Source of the DNA: a virus
IMG/VR virus record: IMGVR_UViG_3300035156_000131
Coordinates: 1 to 27,806 of that record
Strand: one strand, 5' to 3'
Length of the DNA stretch: 27,806 bases
The position numbers and the translations under genes were made by a program. Every line of letters begins with the position of its first letter. Within the stretch, counting starts at the first letter, position 1. Of this stretch, positions 13,341 through 19,998 are shown piece after piece. Below the pieces are notes generated by a model. It saw only the letters and a list, made by a program, of their open reading frames with translations, did not search any database and was not told the origin of the DNA.

Positions 13341-14063
13341 ATGAATAAACCTATGAAAAAGCGCGAGCTGACCGAGGAAGAGAAGCGGGAGTGCGCTGCT
13401 CTGAATGCCTTATACAAGGCAAAGAAAAAAGAACTTGGCCTGAGCCAGGAGCTGATTGCGATCGAGGGTTTGAAGGCAAGCAGCCAGAGCGCAGCAAGTC
13501 ATTACCTCACCGGGCGCAACGCGCTAAATCTAGAGGCGGCGATGGTGTTTTCCCGCTATCTCCAGGAACCAGTCTCCAAATTCAGCACCAGACTTGCCCG
13601 GCAGCTCTCCCAAGCCCCGCAGTCGGAGCCGTCGAATGTCTCAATTCCGGCGCAGCCTAATTTGATGTTCCGCTACCCGGTAATTTCCTGGGTTGCAGCT
13701 GGGGCCTGGGCAGAAGCAGTCGAGCCCTACCCGCCAGGTTTCTCAGACCGATACGAGATGTCGGAGTACGACTCCAAAGGTCCTGCCTTCTGGCTTGAGG
13801 TAAAGGGTGACTCGATGACTTCCTCGGTCGGCCAGAGCGTGCCCGAAGGCACATTAATCCTTGTCGACACGGAAGCAGATGCCCAATCAGGGAAGCTCGT
13901 AGTGGCAAAGCTCGGGGATAGCAACGAGGCCACATTCAAAAAGCTGGTGGACGATGGGGGACGTCGGTTCCTAAAGCCGCTTAACCCGGCTTACCCGATT
14001 GAAATGGTCGCTGATGACTGCCGGATAATCGGGGTGGTCGTCAGGGCGCTGATGAAATTCTGA
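13341..14063 (+). CDS. cI: CI-type prophage repressor with S24 (LexA-like) peptidase domain
   Basis: About 240 residues. The N-terminal DNA-binding domain (10-80) has an HTH (KKELGLSQELIAIEG...SQSAASHYLTGRNALN). The C-terminal S24 autoprotease has the Ala-Gly cleavage site in SWVAAGAW (near 120-121), the serine in VKGDSMTSS (near 158) and the lysine in ATFKKL (near 200). RecA-stimulated self-cleavage would induce the prophage. No ribosome site precedes ATG 13341, and the pRM -10 ends at 13330, so the message is probably leaderless, as for lambda cI from pRM. GTG 13338 is an alternative start. Confidence 0.93.
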   Translation: MNKPMKKRELTEEEKRECAALNALYKAKKKELGLSQELIAIEGLKASSQSAASHYLTGRNALNLEAAMVFSRYLQEPVSKFSTRLARQLSQAPQSEPSNVSIPAQPNLMFRYPVISWVAAGAWAEAVEPYPPGFSDRYEMSEYDSKGPAFWLEVKGDSMTSSVGQSVPEGTLILVDTEADAQSGKLVVAKLGDSNEATFKKLVDDGGRRFLKPLNPAYPIEMVADDCRIIGVVVRALMKF

Positions 14064-14078
14064 GCCTGTAACTCCGAC

Positions 14079-14106
14079 AAAAAGCCCGCTCACGAGCGGG
14101 CTTTTT
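14079..14106. terminator. Bidirectional terminator after cI
   Basis: AAAAAGCCCGCT-CACG-AGCGGGCTTTTT is a perfect stem with an 8-bp GC core, and A and T runs on both sides. It ends cI transcription 16 bp after its stop and would also stop any minus-strand RNA. Confidence 0.9.
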
Positions 14107-14170
14107 GTTGAGCAGAATCTCAAAGAGCACATTTGTACTCCTGCACCTTGTTGAATTTCGCGGGATCCAA

Positions 14171-14190
14171 TACTGTACATACATACAGCA
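14171..14190. promoter_or_regulatory. LexA (SOS) box
   Basis: TACTGT ACATACAT ACAGCA contains the exact CTGT-N8-ACAG core (14173-14188) of the gamma-proteobacterial LexA operator. It lies 20 bp upstream of the ATG at 14210. A possible -35 TTGTTG at 14148-14153 with TACTGT as the -10 (17-bp spacing) would place the box across the promoter. Confidence 0.85.
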
Positions 14191-14209
14191 ATCGATACGG
14201 AGGGTCTCA

Positions 14210-14461
14210 ATGCTTTCACAGCCAGATTTCACTCAGGCGCGGCAGCGCACCTATGAACAGATCGGCCATCGCGTAAAGGAACTGATCACTGATCCGAAGG
14301 TGCAGAGCCTCCAGTTTGTAACAATCTCCAGACTCCCAAATGAGGACCCTGCTGACTGGCGAAGGCTGCTCAACGAGATGGCCAGCACCGCGGGGATTCG
14401 AATAGAGCCTATCGAGAATGGCGCTTTCCGCATTGGCTGGCGAGAGTACTGCGACAGCTGA
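14210..14461 (+). CDS. SOS-controlled DUF1654-like protein
   Basis: The ATG at 14210 follows GGAGGG by five bases. The 83-residue protein reads RQRTYEQIGHRVKELITDPK, VQSLQFVTISRLPNEDPADW, RRLLNEMASTAGIRIEPIEN and FRIGWREYCDS. The pattern (YexxgxRVxxlI, W..LL.e......i.....g...i.W) matches my memory of DUF1654, a Pseudomonas family often found with SOS genes and prophages; the name is unverified. The LexA box means it is derepressed on DNA damage independently of CI, though it sits inside the immunity region with its own terminator. Confidence 0.8.
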   Translation: MLSQPDFTQARQRTYEQIGHRVKELITDPKVQSLQFVTISRLPNEDPADWRRLLNEMASTAGIRIEPIENGAFRIGWREYCDS

Positions 14462-14487
14462 AAAAGGCCCGCCACGGCGGGCTTTTT
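14462..14487 (+). terminator. Rho-independent terminator after DUF1654-like gene
   Basis: GCCCGC-CACG-GCGGGC forms a strong 6-bp stem preceded by AAAAA and followed by TTTTT. It insulates the SOS gene from the pL-like promoter that starts about 30 bp later. Confidence 0.88.
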
Positions 14488-14547
14488 ATTACCTAAGAAT
14501 ATATTTATTACCTACGGTCTTGACTGTGGATATTATCGCTAGTAATG
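14488..14547 (+). promoter_or_regulatory. OL-like operators and pL-like promoter
   Basis: ATTACctacgGTCTT (14507-14521) is nearly identical to O1 of the OR array. ATTATcgctaGTAAT (14532-14546) is another 15-bp site. ATTACctaagAATAT (14488-14502) is a weaker third. TTGACT (14520-14525), 17 bp and TAATGT (14543-14548) form a promoter for the plus-strand early operon, flanked by the operators. The leader to the first gene (14743) is about 195 bp and holds no convincing gene. It may carry antitermination sites, but I see none clearly. Confidence 0.75.
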
Positions 14548-14742
14548 TTTGCGGCATCGCAGCGACAAACCGCAGCGACACAGGACTGGTGAAGCCGCCA
14601 GATAGCCAGGGACCAGCGAAGTGGTCTCCCAGCCCCGACAAGGGATCGACTGGATCAAAGCTCTTTAAGCAGAACGGACATACCCATTTCACTGGCTGGC
14701 CTTGGCAACAGGGCCAGACGGGAAGTCAACGGAGCGAAGGCA

Positions 14743-14943
14743 ATGGCAACGAAACGCGGATGCGAAATTGAGGTTGGCGACGTGATCTACGTCGGTATCG
14801 GAAACAGAACAGGTCGAGTTCAGGAGTTCAAGCCGCACCCGCAGCTCGCGGAACGCCACCCGGGGCTTACCGGTCGCGTGGCGATAACGGACCGCGGCTC
14901 GATCACCCTGATAGATCAGCAGCCGAGCCGGATACCGGACTGA
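14743..14943 (+). CDS. Hypothetical small beta-rich protein, first early-left gene
   Basis: ATG 14743 has GGAG eight bases upstream. The 66-residue product (MATKRGCEIEVGDVIYVGIG, NRTGRVQEFKPHPQL, TGRVAITDRGSITLIDQQPS) has alternating beta strands and a GDxIYVGxGNRTGRV turn, suggesting an SH3-like barrel. I do not recognise the family. It is the first gene after the pL-like promoter. Confidence 0.72.
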   Translation: MATKRGCEIEVGDVIYVGIGNRTGRVQEFKPHPQLAERHPGLTGRVAITDRGSITLIDQQPSRIPD

Positions 14944-15007
14944 TGATTTCACCGATGCAGCTTGGCCACAGGCTGCATTGGGAAAGCACCCAACCCGAGG
15001 AACACCC

Positions 15008-15892
15008 ATGAAATCTAAAGCGTTACTGCTGGCCGTGCTGCTGAGTGTTTCAGCCATCGCGAGCGCGGCACCGCCAACTCTGCGCTTCTGCACCGGTGGC
15101 GAAGGTGGCTTCTACGAAAGCTTGGGCACCAGTATCGGCAACTCGATCACTAAGCAAGACGGCGGCGAGCTGAAAGTCATCACCACCGGCGGCAGCGTTG
15201 AAAACGCGGAGAAGCTGAAGGATGGCGCTTGCGATATCGCGGTCATTCAGAACGACGCTGTTATCAGCCTGCCGATGCCGGCCGACCTTAAGGTCAGCGA
15301 CGCGCATCAGGAAGTCATTTACTGGCTCCACGGCAAAGCCGGGGTGGATGACTTCGGCAAGATGGAAAAGGACACCGTAGCGGCCAAGTATGCGTTTGCC
15401 GCGGTGTCCGGCTCCGGCGCGCTGGTCACGGTCCGCAACTGGATCAAGACGGACAAGGATTACGAAGGCGCTCGCATCGTCGAGTTTGACGACTGGTACA
15501 GCGCTGCGGAAGCGGTCGCCCAGGGCTACGTCACGAAAGCCGGCGTCCGGATCGAAATCGCTGGGATGCTGTACATCGGCCGTGCCGGGAAAATCCCCAG
15601 CGACATCACCGCCGACTTCAGCAAGCAGATCATGATCGGCGAGGTGAACGACAGTTCATTCGAAGACGCCAAGGACGCCAACAACAACCCGCTGTACACG
15701 CATTGCGCCGTGGACAAGGAAGGCCAGAGCGGTCTCGAAACATCCACGATGGGCAAGCCTGACACCTACTGCCTGCGCGCTCAGATCGTCTTCAACAACG
15801 ATTACCTGAAAAGCATGGCGCCAGATGAAGCCAAAAAGGTTCGCCGTGCTGTGGACAAGGGTGTCAACAGCGTCGTTAAGGTGGTGCGGTGA
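15008..15892 (+). CDS. Secreted TAXI/TRAP-type solute-binding protein
   Basis: ATG 15008 follows GAGGAA. A signal peptide (MKSKALLLAVLLSVSAIASA, then APPTLRF) directs it to the periplasm. The 294-residue precursor shows LRFCTGGEGGFYESLGTSIG, ELKVITTGGSVENAEKLKDG, CDIAVIQNDAVI, KDTVAAKYAFAAVSGSGALV and WYSAAEAVAQGYVTKAG, which correspond to the TAXI family fold (periplasmic binding protein type II). Four cysteines may form disulfides. Real TRAP transporters need membrane subunits; none is here, so the phage protein may scavenge or signal, or modify the envelope. A tiny membrane protein is translationally coupled at its end (GTGA). Confidence 0.82.
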   Translation: MKSKALLLAVLLSVSAIASAAPPTLRFCTGGEGGFYESLGTSIGNSITKQDGGELKVITTGGSVENAEKLKDGACDIAVIQNDAVISLPMPADLKVSDAHQEVIYWLHGKAGVDDFGKMEKDTVAAKYAFAAVSGSGALVTVRNWIKTDKDYEGARIVEFDDWYSAAEAVAQGYVTKAGVRIEIAGMLYIGRAGKIPSDITADFSKQIMIGEVNDSSFEDAKDANNNPLYTHCAVDKEGQSGLETSTMGKPDTYCLRAQIVFNNDYLKSMAPDEAKKVRRAVDKGVNSVVKVVR

Positions 15893-16050
15893 TCGGCCGC
15901 TTGATACTCGCCCTGCTCGTCGGCGCCGTGCTCCTGCTCTGCGCCAGCTTCCTACACATCATCTCCATCGTTTACCTGGTTGGCATCGTCACAGGCATGA
16001 GCCTGGTGATAGCCGTTGTGATGTGGGTGCGGCTGGGCCGAAAGGCTTAA
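15889..16050 (+). CDS. Small two-segment membrane protein coupled to the solute-binding protein
   Basis: GTG 15889 shares GTGA with the solute-binding protein's stop. The 53-residue product is almost wholly hydrophobic: LILALLVGAVLLLCASFLHI, then IVYLVGIVTGMSLVIAVVMW, then VRLGRKA. Two transmembrane helices are predicted. It is far too small to be a TRAP DctQ or DctM subunit, but the coupling implies co-function with the preceding periplasmic protein. Confidence 0.68.
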   Translation: MIGRLILALLVGAVLLLCASFLHIISIVYLVGIVTGMSLVIAVVMWVRLGRKA

Positions 16051-16052
16051 CG

Positions 16053-16235
16053 ATGGAGCCGACATCAAAGCGCATCACGCTCGAGCTGGGACACCCGGCG
16101 GGCTCAATGAAGTTCGACGGCGACCTGGCTGAAGGATTGTTCCTCGCCGCACGGCACCTGACCGGGCAGGAGAGATTGGATCTGATCGAGCGCCTACAGG
16201 CCAGCCACGCCGAACTGGAAGCAATCGGCAGATAG
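16053..16235 (+). CDS. Hypothetical protein (60 aa)
   Basis: ATG 16053, two bases after the membrane-protein stop, with no strong ribosome site, so it is probably coupled. The product is MEPTSKRITLELGHPAGSMK, FDGDLAEGLFLAARHLTG, QERLDLIERLQASHAELEAI. It has a short beta start, then two helices. No known family recognised. Confidence 0.65.
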   Translation: MEPTSKRITLELGHPAGSMKFDGDLAEGLFLAARHLTGQERLDLIERLQASHAELEAIGR

Positions 16236-16262
16236 ACAACCAGCGCCAGCGTCAGCCTGACG

Positions 16263-16511
16263 TTAACTGCCCGAGCCCCTGGTACTCCCCAGCACCAGGC
16301 CGCATCGGGGTGCGATCTTGCCGGAACGTGCATACCGGTTACCTGCCAGCCCAGCACGGGGCATTGAATACGGCGGGTTGAGGGTTCGCCCTCGAAGATC
16401 GTAGCCCGATGCGGAAGAGAACACACCGCGAAAGCGGCCCCCTGCTCCGACTGCATAGGACAACCCTGCAGTCGCCCCGCCACCGAGGATTTGCAGCCAT
16501 GTAGACGACAT
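16263..16511 (-). CDS. Doubtful minus-strand ORF in a 345-bp gene-poor gap
   Basis: The interval 16236-16580 has no plausible plus-strand gene. On minus, an 82-residue frame starts MSSTWLQILGGGATAGLSYA and continues VGAGGRFRGVFSSASGYDLR and GKIAPRCGLVLGSTRGSGS. It has a glycine-rich hydrophobic N-terminus and no clear ribosome site, and codon choice is only weakly biased. It may be a remnant, a small real gene or chance. An exact 6-bp inverted repeat CGTCAG-C-CTGACG (16250-16262) lies just beyond its stop. Confidence 0.3.
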   Translation of the reverse strand: MSSTWLQILGGGATAGLSYAVGAGGRFRGVFSSASGYDLRGRTLNPPYSMPRAGLAGNRYARSGKIAPRCGLVLGSTRGSGS

Positions 16512-16585
16512 TGACCCGGCCTACCGCATCAGGCGGCGCCGGCAAGCAAGGCTCACGTAGGGAGGCCTCGTGAACCAGCGACATG

Positions 16586-16615
16586 AAAAGCCCCGCGTCG
16601 ATGGGGCTTTTTTTT
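16586..16615 (+). terminator. Rho-independent terminator closing the early-left operon
   Basis: AAAAGCCCC, an 8-base loop and GGGGCTTTTTTTT give a 6-bp GC stem with an 8-base T-run on the plus strand. It separates the pL-like operon from the next plus-strand gene set. Confidence 0.85.
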
Positions 16616-16630
16616 CACCCAGCGTTTACC

Positions 16631-16687
16631 CGTCAGCACTCTCCCCTGCGCCCAATCGGCCTATGTAAGGCAGCCAGAGTGCTGACG
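16631..16687. repeat. 12-bp perfect inverted repeat upstream of the 16716 operon
   Basis: CGTCAGCACTCT (16631-16642) and AGAGTGCTGACG (16676-16687) are exact inverted copies separated by 33 bp. The element lies between the terminator and the next gene start. It could be a paired operator for a looping regulator or an RNA hairpin in the leader. CTATGTAA in the spacer could be a -10 region. Repeat seen; role unknown. Confidence 0.7.
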
Positions 16688-16715
16688 AGTACACGCACCG
16701 AACAGAGGAAAGGAC

Positions 16716-17003
16716 ATGCACCCACAAATCCAACAACGCGTGGATGGCCTGAACGCCATGCGCGCTCGCACTCAACTCGCCACTGCGGAGTTTTACGCAA
16801 TGATCGGCAAAGAGCCGCCGGCACAGCCGATCCGCTTCCAGGTTGTCGCTAAGGGCACCAGCGCTTACCACGTCGTGGAGATCGCAACCGGCAAGGTCGT
16901 CGGCTTCCGTTTCAGCTGGAAGGAAGCGGTCAACTTTGCTCAGGTCCTCGAGTCTCGCGCTGACGGGGTCGTCGTCATTCTGTCGCCGGCGGTGCTGCAA
17001 TGA
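16716..17003 (+). CDS. Hypothetical protein (95 aa)
   Basis: ATG 16716 follows GAGGAAAGGAC. The product reads MHPQIQQRVDGLNAMRARTQ, TAEFYAMIGKEPPAQ, then a beta-rich tail FQVVAKGTSAYHVVEIATGK, VVGFRFSWKEAVNFAQVLES. The YHVVEIATGKVVGFRFSWKEAVNFA portion looks like a small alpha/beta domain seen in phage hypothetical proteins. No function known. Its stop overlaps the next ATG (ATGA). Confidence 0.75.
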   Translation: MHPQIQQRVDGLNAMRARTQLATAEFYAMIGKEPPAQPIRFQVVAKGTSAYHVVEIATGKVVGFRFSWKEAVNFAQVLESRADGVVVILSPAVLQ

Positions 17004-17314
17004 TCGGCGAGACAGTTCCAGACCAGCACAAGCAGGCGATCGCGCAGCTGGCCGCGCAGATCGATCACTTCCTCGCCACCGGCCACCGGATCCACCATAT
17101 CGAGCAAGGCGCCAGCGCCAACGCTCCGCTGCTGGGCACCACGAATCATCTGGAAACGCTGAAGGCGAAGCGGGCCAAGCGTGCACCGCGGATTCGTGAG
17201 TTGGCCAAGGCCGGTTTGAGCGCGCGTGCCATCGGCATGAGTATCGGGATCGACACCCGAACCGTCGCACTCACCGCCAAAGAGCACGGCATCACCTTCA
17301 CGACTGCCAACTGA
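17000..17314 (+). CDS. Hypothetical protein with C-terminal helix-turn-helix
   Basis: The 104-residue product starts in ATGA with the previous stop. The N-terminal part is helical (DQHKQAIAQLAAQIDHFLAT). Residues about 60-100 read RAPRIRELAKAGLSARAIGM, SIGIDTRTVALTAKEHGITF, a resolvase/homeodomain-like HTH. Probably a DNA-binding accessory regulator; the target is unknown. Confidence 0.72.
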   Translation: MIGETVPDQHKQAIAQLAAQIDHFLATGHRIHHIEQGASANAPLLGTTNHLETLKAKRAKRAPRIRELAKAGLSARAIGMSIGIDTRTVALTAKEHGITFTTAN

Positions 17315-17408
17315 TGCGGCGTCCGTACCAGGCCGCCAGCCACCGTCGTCGCCAAACCCAACACCACCTCCCACCAAGCGGGCTCCCGGCCCCACCGGAG
17401 AAACACGC

Positions 17409-17756
17409 ATGTCCACCCCTACCGATACCGCCGAATTCCTCGAAGAGCTGAACGGCGGGGCGTTCGCCAGCCAGATTGGGCACGCCCTTTCCGAAGTAGC
17501 CGCCGGCGTCGTTGATCACGGCAAGGCCGGCAAGCTGGTCATCACTCTGGATTTCAGCCAGATCGGCGAATCTCACCAGGTGAAGATCAAGCACAAGCTC
17601 GACTACAAAGTGCCGACCAAGCGCGGTACCCGCAGCGAGAACACCAGCCTCGACACCCCGATGCACGTTGGCAGCGGCGGCAAGATTTCACTGTTCCAGG
17701 AGAAACACGACCAGCTGTTCAGCCGTGACGAAGCGCCCATCAAACCCCGCACCTGA
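17409..17756 (+). CDS. Hypothetical conserved phage protein (115 aa)
   Basis: ATG 17409 with GGAG nearby upstream. The product contains FLEELNGGAFASQIGHALSE, VAAGVVDHGKAGKLVITLDF, HQVKIKHKLDYKVPTKRGTR and a polar C-terminus. This N-terminal pattern is one I associate with proteins next to DUF2303 genes in prophages of Pseudomonas and relatives. Function unknown. It and the next gene are likely a pair (29-bp gap). Confidence 0.78.
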   Translation: MSTPTDTAEFLEELNGGAFASQIGHALSEVAAGVVDHGKAGKLVITLDFSQIGESHQVKIKHKLDYKVPTKRGTRSENTSLDTPMHVGSGGKISLFQEKHDQLFSRDEAPIKPRT

Positions 17757-17785
17757 TTACCCCTTCCCCACACGAGACCTGTGAA

Positions 17786-18598
17786 ATGTCCCTGAGCAAA
17801 GAAGCGATTCAACTCATCACCGATACGGCGCTGGAAGCCACCGGCAAAGCGTTGCCGACTCACACGCCCACCGCACTGTTGCCGGAAGGCACCAAAGTTG
17901 TGGATCTTGAAAGATACCAAGCCGGGCGTAGCCGGTTCCGTGGTACCTACGCCACGCACGCGCTTGCCGACTTCAGCACCTACGTGGCCGACCGCGCCGC
18001 GGCTGGCGCGCGTGGTTTCATCAACCAGGACGAAATGAGCTGCGTTCTGCTGTTCAACCTCGGCACCCCTTCCGAGCCTGGCCACGCCGACGACCGCGCG
18101 GTGCTGAAGCTCAAGGCAACAGCTGGTTATACCGCTGCGCAGCAGATATCGAGTCAGCGCCTTGCCCAGAAAGAGCTGAGCGACTGGATCGAAGACTGGC
18201 ACCAATACCTGACGCCGGTAGACGACGCAGGCACAGCCATTCCAATCGCCAAGGCCATCGCGGCGGTACGCACCATCACCATCAAGGCCACCAGTGAATC
18301 GGAAACAACGGTCGGCGACACCAGCGCCAGCCGCAGTGCTATGGACCAGATCGAGGCGCGCAGCAAAGAAGCCCTGCCGGCGGCGCTGCATTTCCATGTC
18401 GTGCCGTTCGAGGGCCTGACCGAGCAGCTCATCACTCTGCGCATTTCCGTCATCACCAGCGGGCCGGTGCCGGTCCTGAAACTGCGTTGGGTGGGCGAGG
18501 AAGTGCAGCGCGAAGCGATCGCACAGGAATTCAAGTCAGTGTTGGAGGACAAGATCGGCGCGGCGGCGAAACTCGCGCTTGGCAGCTTCTCAGCCTGA
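17786..18598 (+). CDS. DUF2303 family protein (YfdQ-like)
   Basis: This 270-residue protein contains TALLPEGTKVVDLERYQAGR, RFRGTYATHALADFSTYVAD, CVLLFNLGTPSEPGHADDRA, LKLKATAGYTAA and KELSDWIEDW, characteristic of DUF2303. These phage and prophage proteins are of uncertain role and usually sit near recombination or methylation genes. Strong codon bias and the position after the 115-residue partner support the call. Confidence 0.85.
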   Translation: MSLSKEAIQLITDTALEATGKALPTHTPTALLPEGTKVVDLERYQAGRSRFRGTYATHALADFSTYVADRAAAGARGFINQDEMSCVLLFNLGTPSEPGHADDRAVLKLKATAGYTAAQQISSQRLAQKELSDWIEDWHQYLTPVDDAGTAIPIAKAIAAVRTITIKATSESETTVGDTSASRSAMDQIEARSKEALPAALHFHVVPFEGLTEQLITLRISVITSGPVPVLKLRWVGEEVQREAIAQEFKSVLEDKIGAAAKLALGSFSA

Positions 18599-18696
18599 CA
18601 TGTAACGCAAGCGTGGCATCGTACGGTCGATGTCACGCCAACATAACTACGACCCTGCTTGTGCAGCCCCATGGGCCCAGCGGGAGGGAGAACAAG

Positions 18697-18912
18697 GTGC
18701 TGAAATGTGAACTGACACAGGCGCAGGCAAAAACTCTCGCCTTCATCCGCAGCTACATTCGTAAGCACGGTTACTCACCGACGATCGCAGAGATTGCCAA
18801 GGCTGAGCAGGTTAACGTCAATGCAATAGGCGAACGGGTCGCGGCGCTCGTCAAGAAGGGCGCGGTGACGAAGACGCCCGGCATCGCCCGAAGCATCCGC
18901 CCTGTGAGTTAG
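18697..18912 (+). CDS. Stand-alone LexA-type winged-helix protein
   Basis: GTG 18697 is six bases after GGGAG. The 71-residue product, MLKCELTQAQAKTLAFIRSY, IRKHGYSPTIAEIAKAEQVN, VNAIGERVAALVKKGAVTK and ending IARSIRPVS, aligns with the LexA N-terminal DNA-binding domain. The S24 peptidase is entirely absent. It could be a constitutive competitor of LexA at SOS boxes, a dominant-negative partner, or an unrelated regulator using the same fold. The longer frame start at 18487 lies inside the DUF2303 gene and is not used. Confidence 0.82.
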   Translation: MLKCELTQAQAKTLAFIRSYIRKHGYSPTIAEIAKAEQVNVNAIGERVAALVKKGAVTKTPGIARSIRPVS

Positions 18913-18995
18913 GCATAACGCCGGTCACCACCTAGCCCACCACCAACCTATTCGCCACCGAACTTTCGGAGGGCGGCGCACACATGGAGATCACC

Positions 18996-19745
18996 ATGGA
19001 CGACAAATACGAAACTCAACGCCGCGCCGCGATCGCGAAGCGTAAGAAAACCGAGCAGGACTATCGGGACCGCGCCGCAGAAAACATGATCGATCACGAA
19101 TACACCTGCATCGTCGATCAGAAAGACGCGGTGATCTGGCGCTGCAAAGCTGCAAAAAACACCTTCTACGCCTTCGACATTCTTATGACCCGCTTCGGTA
19201 TTGCCGTAGTCGGTGACATCGACAATCTGACCTTCAGCGTGGGCCTGGGCTACGGCATGGAGTTTTTGGCTGGTGACGACGTGAGCTACTACCTGCACAC
19301 GAAACTCAGTGAGGTGTGTAAGAAGCGCAGTTTCAGCGAGTCCCTCTTCCGCGAAGTGTTGATGCGCAACATCGCCCAGGCCTTGCATGAGGAGTGCGAG
19401 GAAGAGATGTTCGAATCGCTTCCTGAGTGGCTTCAGGATCCTGATCGCGTTGACGCTGCCCAATGGCCTGAGTTTCGACAGCTCGTCCTGGCCAAGCGGC
19501 GGGACATGAGCCACACCGATGACCGCTGGATGCACTGGGATGACGCGCTCGATACAGCGCATGAAATCACTTTTACTGACGAAGCCATGATGTTCATGCG
19601 CGATAATAGCGAGGCGCTTTGCCTGGGTGATGAGTGGTACGAAAACCGGGTAGATGAGCCATCACAAGGGCTGGTGCAGTGCCTGTACATGATCAACCAC
19701 GCCGCCAGGGCGATCATGACGCAGAAGGCTCAAGCCGCTGCCTGA
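18996..19745 (+). CDS. Hypothetical phage protein (249 aa)
   Basis: I chose ATG 18996 because GGAG lies six bases upstream; the alternative ATG 18984 has GGAGG 11 bases away. Sequence: an N-terminal charged helix (YETQRRAAIAKRKKTEQDYR), CIVDQKDAVIWRCKAAKNTF, a glycine-rich GDIDNLTFSVGLGYGMEFLAG core, then a helical C-terminus with WLQDPDRVDAAQWPEFRQLV. It does not resemble a family I can name. Long, well-biased and clearly coding. Confidence 0.78.
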   Translation: MDDKYETQRRAAIAKRKKTEQDYRDRAAENMIDHEYTCIVDQKDAVIWRCKAAKNTFYAFDILMTRFGIAVVGDIDNLTFSVGLGYGMEFLAGDDVSYYLHTKLSEVCKKRSFSESLFREVLMRNIAQALHEECEEEMFESLPEWLQDPDRVDAAQWPEFRQLVLAKRRDMSHTDDRWMHWDDALDTAHEITFTDEAMMFMRDNSEALCLGDEWYENRVDEPSQGLVQCLYMINHAARAIMTQKAQAAA

Positions 19746-19949
19746 TTACTGGATCACCGGCAGCGCATCGACGGCCACCTCAATCGTGGTGGTCGCCTCA
19801 GCCACATCCGCTGGGTTGTAGAACTGCTCGCCGTACATCGATTGAATCGCCAACTCCGTCAGCTCGTCGATATCGACGCAGCATTCCTGCGCCGCAACCA
19901 GCACCGCCTTCAGCGCCATCCGCAAAACCCTTTCCCTGTCTTCGTTCAT
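19746..19949 (-). CDS. Hypothetical protein, paralogue A
   Basis: ATG 19949 has AGGA eight bases upstream. The 67-residue product reads RVLRMALKAVLVAAQECCVD, IDELTELAIQSMYGEQFYN, DVAEATTTIEVAVDALPVIQ. It resembles the product at 20280 in ALKAVL...A......D.DEL......, and ends with IEVAVDAL in both. It is convergent with, and abuts, the 18996 gene. Function unknown. Confidence 0.68.
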   Translation of the reverse strand: MNEDRERVLRMALKAVLVAAQECCVDIDELTELAIQSMYGEQFYNPADVAEATTTIEVAVDALPVIQ

Positions 19950-19998
19950 GACTTACGTCCTTTCATTTCAATAAAAATGGAATCTTAACAACGCACCA

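Noticed and set aside
14489-14692. Minus-strand frame starting MKWVCPFCLKSF, with a CxxC, over the pL-like leader
   Set aside because: No clear ribosome site, it runs across the OL-like operators and promoter, and composition after residue 25 is not protein-like. Kept only as a note.
17314-17451. Plus-strand frame beginning at TGATG after the HTH gene (MRRPYQAASHRRRQ...)
   Set aside because: Proline/histidine/arginine-rich, overlaps the start of the next real gene in another frame, and has no separate ribosome site; it is a GC-rich shadow.
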